Shown here one piece after another: positions 59,728-64,000 of a stretch of 64,000 bases of DNA. The notes beneath the pieces are model-generated. The model saw only the letters and a list, made by a program, of their open reading frames with translations. It was not told the DNA's origin and searched no databases. The position numbers and the translations under genes were made by a program. How positions within the stretch are numbered: position 1 is the first letter of the stretch; the number at the start of each line of letters is the position of its first letter. This DNA is from Echinometra lucunter (Eukaryota; Echinodermata; Echinoidea; Camarodonta; Echinometridae): positions 24,706,960 to 24,770,959 of the forward strand of contig CM057157.1 of NCBI GenBank assembly GCA_029962745.1. Direction: 5' to 3'.

Positions 59728-60144
59728 ATGTACAACCACATGCATATGATTGTAAAACATCAAAACGAGGAGTAGGATAAGGATGATAATAATTATCCAT
59801 GATAAAGTATTTAACGGGAAGAAATTTTTGAAAATTGATCCACCCCCCCATTTGTAAATGTAATCGAGGAAAGGGTTAAATCCTCATTCTAATAATTTTC
59901 AAATGAATATTTACACTTGCCATTTCATATAATGTTCATTTTTCTGGCAGTAAGGCGTCTAATCGTATTTTATTTTTCTATATGGTAATATGCGTTTGAT
60001 GACAAATTGTCAAAATTTGTTCTCGCATGCCTCACTCGCTCGCTTAATTTAGAAACCCGGCGGTTTATCATCGGGCAGAAAATGTCACCCCATTCCGCTA
60101 ATGTGTATCCTATTATTACTTAATATCCCGCAGTGTAATTCGTA

Positions 60145-60246
60145 GTAGGATAGTAGTAGTATAGTAGTAGTAGTAGTAGTAGTACTAGGCCAAGTAGTAA
60201 TAATAGTGGGGGAGTAAAGTACATGTAGCAGTAGTAGTGGTAGTAA

Positions 60247-60328
<82 letters not shown>

Positions 60329-60330
60329 CA
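60145..60330 (+). repeat. (AGT)n microsatellite
   Basis: Nearly pure AGT run, then CATGGGCGTCAATCC, a transposon-end-like word also found next to the array at 63150. Confidence 0.95.
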
Positions 60331-60965
60331 TGGGCGTCAATCCGAACTTGAGCATGGGGGGGGGGGGACACAATAGCTTGTCACCTTTCCAGTTACTTTA
60401 AAAGTTATACCTCATTATATTGCTATACCCCCCCCCTCTCTCTCTCTCTCTAGTTATGCTCTTTCACGTTGTTTAGTTTCATTGGTGACCAGTTCATTTA
60501 TTGTCTATTTATCAGCATTACAAGCATTAATAGTTTATCAATAATTTTGATTACTTCTGGGGAACTTGCTACCATTATTATTCTTTCCTTTCAAGTACAT
60601 ATTTTTATCAAGAAAGCATGATAATAATATACGCTTAAACAATTACAGTTTGGCTGTAATCTTTTTTTCTTTACCCCAATTAAAGTTTGCATTATTTTGT
60701 ATTCTGTTCAGTAACGACGTGAATATGATTGTATTTGTATAAATTAAAATATATCAAACTCAAAACAAAATGCATTTTATGTCATATTTTATTCGGACTT
60801 CTAAAAATATATGACACATTATTAGACAAAATTTTGTCATCACAACTTTGTTGAAACATGCAGTTGAAGGGGAAAGGAACACCATAGTATTGAAAGAAAA
60901 TAATTCCTGCTGAAGTGGCATTTACTAATTTTAACTACCTAAATAAACATGTAAATTCCTCCATT

Positions 60966-61429
60966 TTAAAGGGGAAGTCCAGACGATTTAAAAAAATTCA
61001 CATCAGGATAGTACATAAATCAAAAGTGTTACATACAGATTTGTGGAATTAGGGGTCATGGAGCAGAAATAGTATCAAAATCCAAAACAGAATACACTGA
61101 ACAAGGATGATGACATAAGAGGTGCACAAATTCCAATAATGTGGCACTGTAATTCCATTACATATACCACTTACTCAACAAGTTCACCTGTACAGAATTT
61201 ATGCATGTGTTCCTCTATTGTTCTGCTTCCTTGAGCAGCTAAGCATGCATGCATTCTAATGCGCACCTGCTATGTCATCATCCTTGTTCACTGTGATTTG
61301 TTATTAATTTTTGAAATATTCTTATTCCTCATCCCAATCACTGTAAATTATGAAACTCTGCAACCAGTATAACCAATTTATAGATGTTCAGATGCAAAAA
61401 TCTGAAAATCGTCTGGACTTCCCCTTTAA
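60966..61429. mobile_element. TTAA-flanked MITE (Kolobok/piggyBac-like)
   Basis: A 24-bp perfect inverted end beginning TTAAAGGGGAAGTCCAGACG on both sides, so TTAA sits at both borders. Inner words ACAAGGATGATGACATA / TATGTCATCATCCTTGT are also mirrored. 464 bp. Confidence 0.85.
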
Positions 61430-63035
61430 CTGACAGAGTTGCAAAGCCAGTGCCTTTTCATGGCTGACAGTTATGCATGCAATTACCTCATTAAATCATG
61501 GGGAATTATTAAAATCTAACTGTTAATTGTCATCTACAATTTTACAAAGTCACTGTCCATCTGGCTGCAATCACAAAGAATCAAAGATTGGTTTTGCCCA
61601 TAAAACTAGTTTGCAATAAGTTACGGAACTGTAATAAATAATCACAAACTTTTATGCATATATGCCTCGCTACATCATGCATTTAAGAATTATCTGTATA
61701 TCTGCTTGATGGGTGCCTAAGGATTTCTTGTGCTTTATTTATATCCCTTGAAAGGAATATTTGCACATTTATGTAAATGGAATGCACCATTTAATTATAT
61801 GATTGCAGTATATGTAATATAAACATGCAACATTGTATACATGTATTGTCTTCTTCAGCTCTCTGTATAAGGGTCTATGTTATTCACCACAAATACCCAC
61901 GTGTAGGTAGCATAACTTAATTAGGTAAGACAAATATGGGGAAATATGTTTTGTGAGACAAAAAGATCTCCCTGAATGTATTCACTTTTTCTAGTACATT
62001 AATTTTGGTGCTCTAGTGGTTTTACTATATTGTTAATGCCTGGCAATCAGTACTTAATAAGGCGTTTCGCTATATCGATAGTAGGTCCAAATTTTTTCAA
62101 TGGAAAACAATTATTTTAATGACAGTACATATTTAAAAGGGAAATTTGACCAAATAATTATAAAAAATTACTATCTTATTGAGACATATTGACAAATTTG
62201 AGTTTGTGATGACATCTGCACTACTGATGACTTGATTGGTAAATTCACTTTTTTTCTGAGAAACTTTCCTCATGCCTTAATTTTCTCAAGTTGTATTTAT
62301 TAAGGGAAGTTTTCTACATATGCATTAATATAACAATAATTCTTCTATATAAACATAATATAAGGGACATTTTTTCTACAATAAACTCGTATACGAAATA
62401 AAGGTTTATGAATGTACACATTTATCAAAATACATTTTTTCTTTTTTTTTTTTTTTTTTTTTGGGGGGGTGGGGTCTCTTTCTAAACGAAATTGACAATT
62501 ATTCTATCAACGTGCATGAATGCAAGAACATTGTCATGACTAATCTCAGGAAAGGCATTAGAAAAGATTTTTGAGGATAAAATGGGAATTTTTTATTTAA
62601 TCACAAGTGGATGGTGTTGGTCCTTAGACTGACATCACAAACTCATTGCAAATCTGACTGACTTTGAGAGTGAACTGTACCAATTCTATCAAATATTTGA
62701 TGTATTCAACTTATACATGATAATTATAATGGCTACCGTCTGATTCAAAAGCTTTAAATTTGTTTTGCCACCCTCAGTGACCGCATTTGCTAGTTGGAGA
62801 TTTTCTTAATCATCAGTGATCGCAACTGTAATATAATCATAACTTTCACAAATCACAATAACTTCCCGCGATATTGCTCCTAAATATAATAATATTGGCC
62901 CTATCATCAAAAACTGAAAATGCACTGAAAAGTTTTAGACATGACAATTTTTTGACATTGTTAATTTTCAATGGGAATTTAACTCTCATCTCCTTGGCAA
63001 GGTATACAAAATCACTGTCCCCGGTAGTCCCCTTC
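61430..63035. other. AT-rich non-coding stretch
   Basis: No gene or repeat family recognised apart from a poly-T/poly-G run at 62440-62468. Confidence 0.5.
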
Positions 63036-63039
63036 TTTT

Positions 63040-63150
63040 CTGACAAAACATGGGGGGGGGGGGGAATTTGATATGATGTCCCCCACCCCAAAAATCGTGT
63101 GTGGGGGGGGGGGGGACGTGTCCCCCTGTCCCCCACCGATTAACGCCCAT
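63040..63150. mobile_element. Transposon-end-like G-rich palindromic block
   Basis: Poly-G blocks around ATTTGATATGATGTCCC and ...CCCACCGATTAACGCCCATG; ATTAACGCCCAT is the inverse of ATGGGCGTCAAT at 60330, suggesting ends of the same family beside AGT repeats. Confidence 0.45.
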
Positions 63151-64000
63151 GGTAGTAGTAGTAGCAGCAGCAGCAGTAGTAGTAGTAGCAGCAGTAGTAG
63201 TACTAGTCATGCTAGCAGAAGTAGTAGTCGTCGTCGTCGTAGTAGTAGCAGCAGCAGTAGAAGTAGTAGCAGCAGTAGTAGTACTACTACTACTAGTAGT
63301 AGTCGTCGTCGTCGTAGTAGCAGCAGCAGTAGTAGTAGTAGCAGTAGTAGTAGTACTAGTAGTAGTAGTCGTCTTCGTAGTAGTAGCGGAGGTGTTGCTG
63401 TAGTAGAAGCAGCAGCAGTGTTTGCTATCGTAATGATGGCAGAATCGTAAACTAGTACAGTGTATTAACATACATTTATAGTAGCAATTGCCACAAAATT
63501 TCCGTATAGCCTAGTCAGACTTTTAAGCAGAGACCAGCAGAAGCAGAAGGCCTAAATATAGCAGTATCTGTTCTGATGATTAGAATTTGCAGTATAAGTA
63601 TTATTATCATATAGTCGAAGTAATACTTGTAGCAGCAAAGGTGGCAGAAAGTGCATATGCTGTGGTAGTAGTTGTAGTAGCAGTAGTAATAGAAGCAGCA
63701 GTAGTAGTAGTATCAGTAGCAGCAGTAAAGTAATAGTAGCAGTAGCAGTAAAGTAGTAGTAGCAGTAGCAGAAGTAGCTTAGTAGTAGCAGTAGTAGCAG
63801 CAGCAGCAGCAGCAGCAGCAGTAGCAGTAGTAGCAGTAGCAGTAGTAGCAGCAGCAGCAGCAGCAGTAGCAGTAGTAGCAGTAGCAGCAGCAGTAGTAGT
63901 AGTAGCAGTAGTAGCAGTAGCAGTAGCAGTAGTAGTAGTAGTGGTAATCGTTCTAATGGCAGCAGTAATATCAGCAGCAGAGGCAGTATTAATTTTGTAG
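63150..64000 (+). repeat. Long (AGT)/(AGC)/(CGT) compound microsatellite
   Basis: AGTAGC-type trinucleotide repeats fill 63150-63410 and 63660-64000 and run off the window end; CGT blocks at 63220 and 63305. Simple-repeat frames rejected as genes. Confidence 0.93.

Noticed and set aside
62986..63471. Ser-, Val- and Thr-rich reading frames of 100-161 residues
   Set aside because: Simple-repeat translation of AGT/AGC/CGT runs and poly-G.

Overview
This is a piece of an animal nuclear genome: AT-rich, intron-rich and dense in transposons. It holds two recognisable protein-coding genes in head-to-head (divergent) order. The organism is probably a marine invertebrate deuterostome, with an echinoderm the best guess. 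That guess rests on vertebrate-like exon structure and protein similarity, the low-GC introns rich in TACATGTA-like words, and the kinds of small palindromic DNA transposons seen. The sequence alone does not prove the species.

Minus strand, 33541 down to 1961: a complete cyclin-G-associated kinase gene (GAK, auxilin-type). I could assemble 22 coding exons with consistent splice phases into a 1384-residue protein. It has an Ark/NAK-family Ser/Thr kinase domain, an inactive PTEN-like phosphatase/C2 module, a low-complexity clathrin/AP-2-binding region with five DPF motifs, and a C-terminal J domain with HPD. The expected job is to recruit Hsc70 and uncoat clathrin vesicles. Its introns carry most of the mobile DNA.

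Plus strand, 40876 to 51114: a complete cystinosin gene (CTNS, lysosomal proton-coupled cystine exporter, PQ-loop family). It has 8 coding exons and a 395-residue product. The last exon is duplicated in tandem (160 bp unit, two mismatches). The first copy ends in an in-frame stop right after the last membrane helix, so two proteins with different C-terminal tails are possible. The long tail lacks the GYDQL lysosomal signal of human cystinosin and carries an acidic dileucine instead.

The 7.3 kb between the two start codons holds a pyrimidine-rich tract, a hAT-type element with a second hAT nested inside it, and several foldback elements. From 51.1 to 64 kb I see the cystinosin 3' end followed by gene-free DNA with MITEs, palindromes and AGT/AGC microsatellites.

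The most interesting non-coding content: (i) a transposon family holding a 157-bp tandem array in which each unit carries a perfect nuclear-receptor DR1 word; (ii) nested transposon insertions whose target-site duplications can be read directly; (iii) a MITE made almost entirely of inverted GTTCGTTATTCCGAAG-like units, bounded by an 8-bp duplication. No rRNA genes, CRISPR arrays or functional tRNA genes are seen.
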